Shown: piece by piece, positions 53,611 through 61,600 of the stretch | Numbering within the stretch: position 1 is the first letter of the stretch | Layout: each line of letters starts with the position of its first letter | NCBI RefSeq assembly: GCF_010667615.1 | Contig: NZ_VYSG01000001.1 | Coordinates: forward strand, 859,649 to 923,648 | DNA from: Bifidobacterium choloepi | GTDB taxonomy: Bacteria; Actinomycetota; Actinomycetes; Actinomycetales; Bifidobacteriaceae | Reading direction: 5' to 3' | Length of the DNA stretch: 64,000 bases | Notes under the pieces: model-generated | Told to the model about the DNA's origin: nothing | What the model saw: only the letters and a program-made list of their open reading frames with translations | Databases searched by the model: none | Position numbers and translations under genes: made by a program

Positions 53611-54174
53611 CTACAACCCCGGAAAACAAGCGGCAAGCTTATCGGCAATACCATTACAGCCAGCCGCGGCAAAATACTCGATCTGATCGCGAACGGTGCG
53701 AGTCGGATGTTTCTTGGTGGCAACCATTTCCCGAAGAATTTCAACAAAGGACTCGGAATCCTCTTCATAGCAACGAACCAGCAATTCATCGGGATGGATG
53801 GCGCGAATGCCGTACGGCTCGAGTACGGATGACGGAAAATCCTCCAGATTGTAGGTGACAATGGACGACGCACCGGAAACCAAGGCAACAGCAACGACAT
53901 GCTGGTCGTCGGGATCGGGCAGCCTTACCGTGTTTCCGTATCCGCGCCAGTTGGTCACCATGCTGTCAGGGAAAGCGGCCTCGACCGTCACGATATACTG
54001 ATGAATCTCGCGGGCATCCTGCCGGTGGCGATGGGCAATCATGGCCCGATACGCTTCGTTCATGATGGCATCCGACCACTTCGGCTCGAAGAAATATGCT
54101 TCCGCAAGGCAGAGCAGCGGATCCAACAGCCACGTCCTGACAACGATGTTGGCATCGATGACAACTTTTTCCAT
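53611..54174 (-). CDS. PIN-domain toxin (VapC-like ribonuclease)
   Basis: 187 residues. PIN fold of the PIN_3 type. First acidic residue in KVVIDANIVVRTWLL (~5); Glu in AIMNEAYRAM (~38); core LPDPDDQHVVAVALVSGA (~88) with Asp residues; ending ASSIVTYNLEDFPSSVLEPYGIRAIHPDELL. Such proteins are Mg-dependent RNases of type II toxin-antitoxin systems. It lies 72 nt downstream of the excisionase-type antitoxin gene. ATG 54174 starts MEKVVIDAN; a 7-codon longer start is possible. Confidence 0.88.
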   Translation of the reverse strand: MEKVVIDANIVVRTWLLDPLLCLAEAYFFEPKWSDAIMNEAYRAMIAHRHRQDAREIHQYIVTVEAAFPDSMVTNWRGYGNTVRLPDPDDQHVVAVALVSGASSIVTYNLEDFPSSVLEPYGIRAIHPDELLVRCYEEDSESFVEILREMVATKKHPTRTVRDQIEYFAAAGCNGIADKLAACFPGL

Positions 54175-54246
54175 GGCCACGATTCCGTCCCGCAAACCAA
54201 GCCCGGAAACGCAAACGATGTTTCACGTCCGCGGCCCGGTCTTGTG

Positions 54247-54741
54247 CTACCTTGTCCTCTTCGGCAGCGATGCCGGATCATCGTCATGCAGGCCAGCGTC
54301 ATCGGCGAGGTCACGGGCTTGCGACAGCAGTTCGCACCGGCGCAGATGTTCGTCACGATAGGCCAGCAACGATTCGAGCGAAATCAGCCGATGCCCGGTC
54401 TCGCCATAGCGGAACGCCACCAGCTTTCCCGCATCTACCATCCGCGCGACCGTACGTGTGGAAACATGCAGGATCTTCGCCGCCTTTCCAGTCGTGACCA
54501 TCCTGTCGGACTCGTCAACATGAGGCTCCAGGGCAGCATCGTCGACACCGGCAGTCCCGGAAATTCCGGTAACCGCATGCGTCAGCCGATCCTCGACTGA
54601 TGAAGCCAGCTCATCGGCCATCGCCTCCTCGGCTGCCTTCAACGCCGCTTCATAGGCGCGCTCGTCCAGCTCGTACGTCATGCCGTTCCCGCGCAGCGCA
54701 AATTGCACCGGCGCCGAATCGTCAACAATCCTGAGTGCCAT
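54247..54741 (-). CDS. excisionase/MerR-type HTH antitoxin for PIN toxin
   Basis: 164 residues. The helix-turn-helix of the excisionase type lies at ~82-135 (MVTTGKAAKILHVSTRTVARMVDAGKLVAFRYGETGHRLISLESLLAYR). The N-terminal ~60 residues are an Ala/Glu-rich region of the kind seen in antitoxins paired with PIN_3 toxins. GGGAGG lies 5 nt before the ATG. First gene of the pair. Confidence 0.85.
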   Translation of the reverse strand: MALRIVDDSAPVQFALRGNGMTYELDERAYEAALKAAEEAMADELASSVEDRLTHAVTGISGTAGVDDAALEPHVDESDRMVTTGKAAKILHVSTRTVARMVDAGKLVAFRYGETGHRLISLESLLAYRDEHLRRCELLSQARDLADDAGLHDDDPASLPKRTR

Positions 54742-54912
54742 CGCAGCCTCCCGTCATCCGCGCTCGCCATTGAGCATCCATCGTCATTTGCGATGCGAAC
54801 CATTCTATCACAAACCGACAAAACGGACAGCACGGACAAAACAGACATCACTAAAGCAAACCCGAACTCGCCGCCAGGGCTTGCAACAGAGGCCGCAATA
54901 CATCTCATGGCT

Positions 54913-54954
54913 GTTGATTATTTGCCACATCACGGAATGTGGCAAATAATCAAC
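54913..54954. promoter_or_regulatory. perfect 18-bp inverted repeat, promoter-like
   Basis: Arms GTTGATTATTTGCCACAT and its exact complement around a 6-nt centre. In both directions it offers TTGCCA, 17 nt, AATAAT. It shares most of its sequence with the hipBA palindrome at 52530. It lies 172 nt upstream of the PIN antitoxin gene. Confidence 0.6.
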
Positions 54955-55019
54955 ATTGCCGATGAGGTCTTCCATATAATCAGCGTTCCTTCTCGGCGTC
55001 TGCACGCAAAGAGGAACGG

Positions 55020-55345
55020 CAGCGTGCGTTTTCCGGGGATCAGCAGCACAGGTTCCCACTGAACGCATGCGGGCGGGGCGATTTCCGTGCAGTTGAAGGG
55101 ATGCCCCGCAACCCCTTCCCAACTTCCGCACGCAAACAGGCCAGTCCGCGTGCGTTCGGAGGGAACGCAGACTGGGCCGTCCCAGAAATCGCACGCTCGC
55201 GGGAGGCAGGGTGTGCGAAAACGAAGAACAGCACTGGTCCCGTCCCAGAAGTCGCACGCACACGATCGGCACGGACGTGCGGAAACACAGAACCGCGCCG
55301 GCCATTCTTCGCGAACGCACGCACGCGGGCGGCAGCACGGTCGAC
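55020..55345. repeat. hairpin-module array D2
   Basis: Five or so modules of the same family as D1 (GCGTGCG/CGCACGC arms; shared segment GATTTCCGTGCAGTTG and CCCAACTTCCGCACGCAAAC with D1). It ends ~50 nt from the stop of the CPYC thioredoxin-fold gene. Confidence 0.85.
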
Positions 55346-55397
55346 AGCACGGCCGGCATGGTCGGCATGATCGGCACAGAGGAACCGGGCCTCGGGC

Positions 55398-56099
55398 TCA
55401 GCCGAGGGTCTGGTCGATCAGGTCGAGGATGCCGGAAACGTCTCGGCCGCCAACAGCCATCAGGGGTTCGGAACCGTCGGCACCAGCCCGCGGCGTCACG
55501 ACGACGACGGGAACACCGTCGGACTGGTATTCATCGGCCAGCTGCGGATACTCGGCGATGTCGTAGGCCTCGGCGCGCACGTGGCCGGTCAGCGTGGCGA
55601 TGCGGTCGCACGCCTCGACGGTGGCCTGGCAGTACGGGCAGGTCAGCGACACGAGCAGCAGGATGTCCACATCCTGCTCGAGGGAGTCGATACGCGCCAA
55701 CTCGTCGGACGCGACCCCTTGTCCGTTGCCGCCGGCGTCCAGGATGCCGGCCAGCAGCGCGACGAACTGCCGGCCGCCAGGCACGCCATGGAACGCGATG
55801 CCCGTCTCGCGCATCGTGCCCGAACGGTCGGCCGCCAGCACGCGCGTCGTCGGCAGCGCATGCGGCAACGGCGCAGTCGGGTCGGAAATGTCGCCGCCAC
55901 CGTCTTCCGACGACACTTCCTCGGCATGCACGGTCAGCTTGCCGCGCGACGCGTCCGCAAGCTGATTAGCCAGGGCGTGCGTCTGTTCGGACGCCTCGCC
56001 GCCGTCCAGCGAGAGCCGCAACTCGACCGGGACGGTCAGGGACGCGAATAGCGTTTCCAGCTGCTGTATTTGTTCGTCGGTGAGCATGTCTTCATCCAT
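55398..56099 (-). CDS. CPYC thioredoxin-fold protein (AhpF N-terminal-domain-like)
   Basis: 233 residues forming two tandem thioredoxin-like folds, as in the N-terminal domain of AhpF and in protein disulfide oxidoreductases. The first half (~1-120) has no active-site Cys (TDEQIQQLETLFASLTVPVELRLSLDGG; GIAFHGVPGGRQFVALLAGIL). The second carries LLVSLTCPYCQATVEACDRIA (CPYC at ~153) and a cis-Pro loop GVPVVVV. It likely reduces a peroxiredoxin or other disulfides. The start codon overlaps the stop of the upstream 63-aa gene by one base (TGATG), so the two are co-translated. Confidence 0.86.
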   Translation of the reverse strand: MDEDMLTDEQIQQLETLFASLTVPVELRLSLDGGEASEQTHALANQLADASRGKLTVHAEEVSSEDGGGDISDPTAPLPHALPTTRVLAADRSGTMRETGIAFHGVPGGRQFVALLAGILDAGGNGQGVASDELARIDSLEQDVDILLLVSLTCPYCQATVEACDRIATLTGHVRAEAYDIAEYPQLADEYQSDGVPVVVVTPRAGADGSEPLMAVGGRDVSGILDLIDQTLG

Positions 56100-56290
56100 C
56101 AGTGTTCCTCCTTGGACGCCAGGTGCGCGGCGGCAGTGCCGACGCCTTCGCTGAGTGCTTCGTCAAGCGATGCCTTGAGATGCGTCGGCTTGATCCCCGC
56201 GGGCGCGGAGCAGAACGGCGTGCGTACTGCGGTCTTCCTGCCGGCGTTCATGGTGGCCTTCGCGGCGGCCGGCGTGATGTCATCTGCCAT
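56099..56290 (-). CDS. small hypothetical protein, 63 aa, coupled to thioredoxin-fold gene
   Basis: 63 residues: MADDITPAAAKATMNAGRK, then a single cysteine in RTPFCSAPAGIKPTHLKASLDEALSEG. Not recognised. The start at 56290 follows GGGGG by 5 nt. The one-base overlap with the redox gene suggests a shared function, perhaps a redox substrate or adaptor, but this is inference. Confidence 0.6.
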   Translation of the reverse strand: MADDITPAAAKATMNAGRKTAVRTPFCSAPAGIKPTHLKASLDEALSEGVGTAAAHLASKEEH

Positions 56291-56389
56291 GGATACCCCC
56301 TTCAGATATCGTTCATTGGCCATAATGGGTCACGCCTGTCCACATGAACAGGAATGTTCGCCGCCAGAAAAGACAGCCACCGCGCGGAA

Positions 56390-56710
56390 TCAGGTAATCC
56401 GGCGAACGGCTTCGCGGTAGACGACGTTGTCGTCGCGAACGGAGACGACGACAACGACCATCTCGTGATCACGACGCTCGAGTCGGTAGACCACCCGCAA
56501 CCCGTCGCCTTTCAGCTTGACATTGCAGTAGCCGGTGAGGTTGCCGTCGCGCTTGTGCCCTAGCGGCTTGCCGTATCCGCCCTCGGTGGCCGGCAGTGGA
56601 TTCTGCCGCACGCGCTCCAGCATGACATGCACATGGCTCTTGGCAGGCTCGCGAAGCTTGGCAATGTCCTTCTGCGCCTCGCGAGTGTAGCGAACATCCC
56701 ACGCTTCCAT
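56390..56710 (-). CDS. RelE/ParE-family toxin
   Basis: 106 residues: WDVRYTREAQKDIAKLREPAKSHV at the start, KPLGHKRDGNLTGYCNVKLKGDGLRVVYRLE in the middle and RDDNVVYREAVRRI at the end, all standard RelE-fold elements with the basic RVVYR strand. Ribosome-dependent mRNA interferase or gyrase inhibitor of a type II system. The ATG shares one base with the antitoxin stop (TAATG). Confidence 0.9.
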   Translation of the reverse strand: MEAWDVRYTREAQKDIAKLREPAKSHVHVMLERVRQNPLPATEGGYGKPLGHKRDGNLTGYCNVKLKGDGLRVVYRLERRDHEMVVVVVSVRDDNVVYREAVRRIT

Positions 56711-57018
56711 TACTCGAACTCCGGCTCGAATCCGTCATCGACTGGCCGATAGTTCTCGCCGAAGACTTCGTCGGTAGTGAGCAGCGTGCCGTCGTCGTTC
56801 TTGTCGCGCTCGAGCGCTTCGAGGTAGAGAGCGAAGTCTTCCTGTGCCTCGGTGAATCGCTTGTAGTCCTCTGGCGTGATCATGACTGCGGCCGGCCGGT
56901 TGTTGCGCATGACGACGACAGGATTGTTGTCGGCGACACGATTCAGCGTCTTGCTGGCTCCTCCGTGGCTCAAGTCGGAGACGGAGACGAGGTTGTCCAG
57001 CGAAATCGTTCCAGCCAT
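56710..57018 (-). CDS. Phd/YefM-type antitoxin
   Basis: 102 residues. N-terminal Phd/YefM DNA-binding region (ISLDNLVSVSDLSHGGASKTLNRVADNNPVVVMRNNRPAAVMITPEDYKRF) and an acidic C-terminal toxin-binding tail ending EPEFE. AAGGAA precedes the ATG at 57018. It is probably an autorepressor at the palindrome just upstream. Confidence 0.9.
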   Translation of the reverse strand: MAGTISLDNLVSVSDLSHGGASKTLNRVADNNPVVVMRNNRPAAVMITPEDYKRFTEAQEDFALYLEALERDKNDDGTLLTTDEVFGENYRPVDDGFEPEFE

Positions 57019-57054
57019 GACCGGTTCCTTTCTTGGCGAGCTTGAGTGAATACG

Positions 57055-57082
57055 AATAATGATACTCCTGATGATCATTATT
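57055..57082 (-). promoter_or_regulatory. operator-like palindrome of the Phd/RelE operon
   Basis: 9-bp arms AATAATGAT/ATCATTATT with a 10-nt spacer, extended by ATAC/GTAT outer matches. It lies 37 nt upstream of the antitoxin start. Confidence 0.55.
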
Positions 57083-57689
57083 TTGTATCATTTCATGCTT
57101 GCGTTTTGCGAAAAGAGAGGAAGGAAGTGCCCCGCGCATGAAAAACCGGCGGCGGCTCCGGGCGGGAGGTGCGAGGTGAAGGGAGCATCGCACGATTCCC
57201 TCTGGGATTCCGGAGCCACGCCGCCGGTCGCCGCCGATAGCCGACGCCGCGCCGCCTGTCCTGGCGCTGGCGAGGGATCGTGCCGGCGTCCCCGGGCCGT
57301 CCGGTCGCCGCTGGCGGTTGGGGTTCCAGCGACGCCGGCCAACCCGGCTCATTGAACGTCGCGAATCGGACCGTCACCATTGACGATCCGTCCAGTTTGT
57401 TCCTACCCCCTATTTTCCTCGTTTCGCCCGGCATGTGCATCCTCCCGCGCGTCCCGCCACATCTCTCTTTCGGACGTGCCAGCCCCAGGCTTCAACCTCA
57501 ATATTGCAGCATTCCTGTTCCGTCAAAAGTCAATATGTGGAAAGGCGTCTAATCGCCCACATTCGTGTCATGGTTGTCGCCCCTCACTCCCCCTCATCCA
57601 CATGCCTTCTTGCTTCAATTGCCCGACTTCGCACACTCCCTCAAGATGGGCAGACCAACTCACCTCCGAGGAAGAAAGTGAGGGACGGA
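57083..57689. other. intergenic region with large cruciform
   Basis: No convincing gene. At 57146-57227 nested arms CCGGCGGC...GCCGCCGG and GGCTCCGG...CCGGAGCC form a long hairpin that may insulate the divergent Phd/RelE and HigBA units. The rest (57350-57680) is of lower GC and probably holds the HigBA promoter. Confidence 0.5.
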
Positions 57690-58058
57690 ATGCTATCATC
57701 AAGGTCATCGCATGTGCGGTTCGATTGGGTAAGGAGGCCGGATGGAACCAGCGAATTCGAGGATTATCTACTGACAATGGACCCCGCTAGCCGGTCGGCA
57801 ACACTCGCCAAGATCCAGCAAATCGAAGAGCTAGGATTGTCGGTTGCCATGCGCAAGGAGTGGGTAAAGAAGCTCGAGAACGATCTGTATGAAATTCGGA
57901 TTCGCGTCAAGGGAAACCAGTACCGCTCCCTGTATTTCCACGCTTATGACAATATGTATCTGATCACCCACACGTTCATGAAGAAGACGCAGAAGACCCC
58001 GAAGAAAGAGCTCTCGCACGCCCGGGCCGTGCGGGCGGCTTGGAAAGGACGGCAGTAA
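57690..58058 (+). CDS. HigB/Gp49-like RelE-superfamily toxin
   Basis: 122 residues: VRFDWVRRPDGTSEFEDYLLTMDPASRSATLAKIQQIEELG, then WVKKLENDLYEIRIRVKGNQYRSLYFHAYDNMYLITHTFMKKTQKTP, the classic phage Gp49/HigB pattern. ATG 57690 has GAGG 6 nt upstream; GTG 57714 gives the more typical family N-terminus. Toxin precedes antitoxin, as usual for HigBA. Its stop overlaps the antitoxin ATG by one base (TAATG). Confidence 0.87.
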   Translation: MLSSRSSHVRFDWVRRPDGTSEFEDYLLTMDPASRSATLAKIQQIEELGLSVAMRKEWVKKLENDLYEIRIRVKGNQYRSLYFHAYDNMYLITHTFMKKTQKTPKKELSHARAVRAAWKGRQ

Positions 58059-58339
58059 TGAGCGCGATTCAGGAACTCGCGGCGCGGTATGCGGCCGAGG
58101 ATCCGCAGTTCAAGAAGGCCTATCGCAAGGAAACTCGCAAGCTTGAGATCTCCGTGGCGATGACGGACCTGATGGACGAGACTGGCCTGTCGGCGCGTGA
58201 GTTGGCACGGCAGTCGCACCGGCCACTGTCGTTCATTCGGCAGCTGGAAGCTGGTCGGATCGACGCGTCCGTAAGCTCGCTGGAAAAGATAGCCAACAGC
58301 GTTGGCAAGCGCCTGAAGATTTCGTTCGTCGACGAATAA
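58058..58339 (+). CDS. HigA-like XRE antitoxin
   Basis: 93 residues. Helix-turn-helix at ~35-85 (TDLMDETGLSARELARQSHRPLSFIRQLEAGRIDASVSSLEKIANSVGKRLKISF). Coupled to the toxin by TAATG. Likely neutralises HigB and represses the pair. Confidence 0.9.
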   Translation: MSAIQELAARYAAEDPQFKKAYRKETRKLEISVAMTDLMDETGLSARELARQSHRPLSFIRQLEAGRIDASVSSLEKIANSVGKRLKISFVDE

Positions 58340-58378
58340 AGTTTGAACGATTCATCCGCCCAGTCCCCTCTTCTTATT

Positions 58379-58413
58379 GTCATGAACCCGAGCCTCAGGC
58401 TCGGGTTCATGAC
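58379..58413 (+). terminator. terminator downstream of higA (family E palindrome)
   Basis: Perfect 16-bp stem GTCATGAACCCGAGCC with a 3-nt loop, 40 nt after the higA stop. Confidence 0.78.
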
Positions 58414-58441
58414 GTCTGGGAGGGAAGGACCGCAGCGACAA

Positions 58442-58476
58442 ATGGCGGCTCCGGAGAGGAGGTCCGGGGCCGCCAT
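58442..58476. terminator. second hairpin between higA and the adhesin gene
   Basis: ATGGCGGC(T)CCGGA paired with TCCGG(G)GCCGCCAT, 35 nt long, lying between the two family-E palindromes. Confidence 0.55.
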
Positions 58477-58550
58477 TGTGGGATTGTTGGGGTTTCTCTT
58501 CTTCTCTCGTTCCTCCTTTGGATCGGGATAATTGGATTGGATTATGGGGC

Positions 58551-58596
58551 TTGGTTGGCATGAACCCGAGCCGGAGCTCGGGTTCATGCCAACCAA
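58551..58596 (-). terminator. terminator downstream of the giant adhesin (family E palindrome)
   Basis: Long stem: TTGGTTGGCATGAACCCGAG and its complement, about 21 bp with a short loop, 7 nt past the adhesin stop. Confidence 0.75.
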
Positions 58597-58603
58597 AGGA
58601 TGG

Positions 58604-61600
58604 TTACTGGCTCATCGCCGGGGTGCCGCTGGCTTCGTCGGCCATCTTCCTGGCCAGCCGGATGGCGACCAGCACGAGCACCAGCCCGAGGAACACCCAG
58701 TACCACGGGAATCCGTTGCCACCGGTCTTCGGCAGCGTGAACGCCGGTTCGTTCTCGATCCACAGCGTCAGGCCGTCGGCGCTCGTTTTCGTCGTGAACG
58801 ACGAGCTGCTGAAGTCGGTGATCTTGCCGTTCGCGGTCGTGACGGTGACCGCGCCGTCCTTGACGAACAGGTAGCCCTCCGGCGCTTCCGTCTCGACGAT
58901 AGTGAACGTGCCGTCGGACAGCACACTGCTGCGCAGGACCACGCCGAACGCGTCGGACGTGAGCGTCGTCGCGAGCTTCTCGTCAGTCGTCCAGGTCCAG
59001 CCGCTCTCGTAGTCACCATCCGCCTTCAGATAGACAGTGGAACTATCGGCTCCCGTTGTCTTCAGCAGGAACGATGCATCCGACAACAGGACACGGTAGC
59101 CAGTGACAGCACCGTACTCATCGGTAACATCCGTGCCCGCGGCGACCTTGACGATCGTCGGATAGGACGAGTTCTCGATGTACAGCGTGAACTCGTCGAC
59201 AAGATAGACGGTCAGCAGCTTGTCGCCGGATTCGTCGGCAAGGGCAGTTGCCGACTGCATGGAACCGTTCGCGAACACGATCTGGACCGTGGCGCCTTCC
59301 ATCGAGCGGAAGCCGTCCGGCGTCACCGTCTCGACGAGGTAATAGGTGCCGTCGGTAAGGGCAACCGCCTTCAGGATCACGCCGGTGTCATCGGACGTGA
59401 ACGTCTGACCGGGGGTGGTGCCCCAGATCATCGTGCCGTCCGAGTCCACCGTGAGGTATTCGGCAACGCAATCGTTGTCGTCCACGGTACCTGACGAGCA
59501 TCGGTACAACTGGAAGCCGGCACCCGCGACGAGGCCCTGCTGGCTGTAGCCGGTGACGTTGTCCTGAGAATCGCGCTCCTCATAACCAGCGATCGTCTTG
59601 ATGATCTTGTAGGTCTGGTTCTCGATCCACAGGGTCATGCCGTCGACACTCACCTTGATCTCGAAGAATGCATCGGAGTCGTTGGCCAGGGACCTGGTCA
59701 GGCCGGCATCGATGGAACTGTCCTTGATGACGAGCTCGACGCGGCCGCCCACGACGGAGATGTAGCCGGTTGGCGCCGCGATCTCCTCGACGTAGTAGTA
59801 TCCGTCGTCCTCGTCGAACTGCAGATGCTCGATGACGGTACCGGCCTTGTCCGACGTGAACTGCGTGGCATCGGAAGTGCCGTCCGTGGTCCACGTCCAC
59901 AGGTCCGCGGCCGTGTCGATGACAGTGCCGTCGGTAGACGGTTCCAGATACAGCTTCAGGCACTCGGCCTGGGTGCCGGTCACCTTGCCGTCACTGTCAG
60001 TTATCTCGCAAGTCTTGGCGTATGCCGGATAATAATCCGTGCCGTCCTGCGACCACGTGGACTTGAGGTCCTCCTCGTCGGACAGGACCAGACCCGGAGC
60101 ATAAGCGGGGCTGGAGGCCACGTACTTGTACAGCTGGAACGTGGCTCCCGCGACCTTGACGGAGTAGTCGCTGACCGCCTCGAACGTGGATCCGTCGGCA
60201 TCCACATAGGTGCTGTACTCCTCCGTGCCGGCCTCGACCTTCTCGATCGTGATCGTCTGGCTCGGGTGGTTATAGACGCGGATGAACGTCGAGTTCGAGA
60301 ACAGTGACGTGATCTCCGTGGCACTACGGCTGATCGGCAGCACGGACGAATCGGAGTCGTCTACGTCCTCGCCGGCTTCCGCCAGCGCGGCAATGCCGTC
60401 ATCGCCGTCCGTGACCACGCAGGCGATATCGATACCGTTGTCTTCCAGCACCATCAGGTTCTCGTAGTGCGTGGTCTTGGCCCTGTTGGCGCAACCGTAG
60501 CCGTAATCCTGGTAGATCTGCAGCGATGCCCAGCCAGCGTCGGTGAACAGGCGCATCGTGCCCTCGCCCTTCGTGGTGGCATTGGTGACCGTACCGTTGA
60601 TCTCGAGCTGTCGCATGTCCTGATTGGCATTCGGGGCGTAGTCGAAGATCACGCCGTCAGCACCCGGATCGTACTCGAGATACGTCACCATGGCGTCGCT
60701 CAGCGAGCCCGTCTGCTCGGTGGCGATGCCGACGGCGGTGCCGCTACTACTGGAATACGTATCCCTCGCATATCCCGACGCGGCCTGCCACGCATCGACG
60801 GTGCTGAACGTCGTCGAGTAATTCGTCTTCAGCATCGTCGCGATCCACGATAGCGTCTCGTCGATGGTGCCGCGCGACGCCACGACGTTCATCGTCGTCG
60901 CGATGAAGCCTGCGCCGTTGCCGACGATGATGCCGTCGTTGTCGGTGCCGGCGTTGCCGTAGACAGCTCCCGAAGCGACCTCGACAAGCGAGACCGACTT
61001 GTTCGCGGCGAGATATTCCGTCGACTGTCCCGCGCCCAGGATGACCGCTCCGCTGTCGACGTCGGAGCACGACGCCAGGCGGGTGCCGTCGCTGGTGGCC
61101 ACGAGATAGCCTTCGTCGCCGTACGGCACGTTGCGGTCGCGCACGACGCACGGTGCCGTCGTCTGGCGCAGGGCATACCTGCCGGTCAGCAGTCGCTTGA
61201 AGTAGTTCGAGCCCTGCCGGCCGATGTAGTTGTCCTCGTCGTCGATGTCGAGCGTCGGCTTGATTTGCGGACGTCCTTCGGCGTTTTCGGACGGGGAGAT
61301 CGTGTAGGAGGTGTTGCCGATCGTCACGGTGATGACGCCGGCACTGGCGCTTTCGTCGCGGTCGACTTCGTCATTGATCACGTAGGATCCTCGCGCCTTC
61401 ACCGTTTCGGTTTCGCTGTCGAACAGCCACGCGTCGCCCTTGACGACGGCGCTTTCCTGCTCGGCTTCCTCGCTCGGCGTCGTGTCGACGTCACCGTCAG
61501 CCGTGACACCGTCGGCAACTTTATCGAGCACGATCGTCTCGCCGGTATCGGCCTTGTAATACAGCTGACTATTGGTGGACGATTCGTCCACGTCGTACAG

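Noticed and set aside
52985..55345. Integron cassette array with attC sites
   Set aside because: The modules are imperfect palindromes of suitable size next to TA genes, but there is no GTTRRRY/RYYYAAC core and no integron integrase.
50386..58603. Prophage or transposon
   Set aside because: No integrase, transposase, structural phage gene or target-site duplication is visible. The accessory nature rests only on gene content and repeats.
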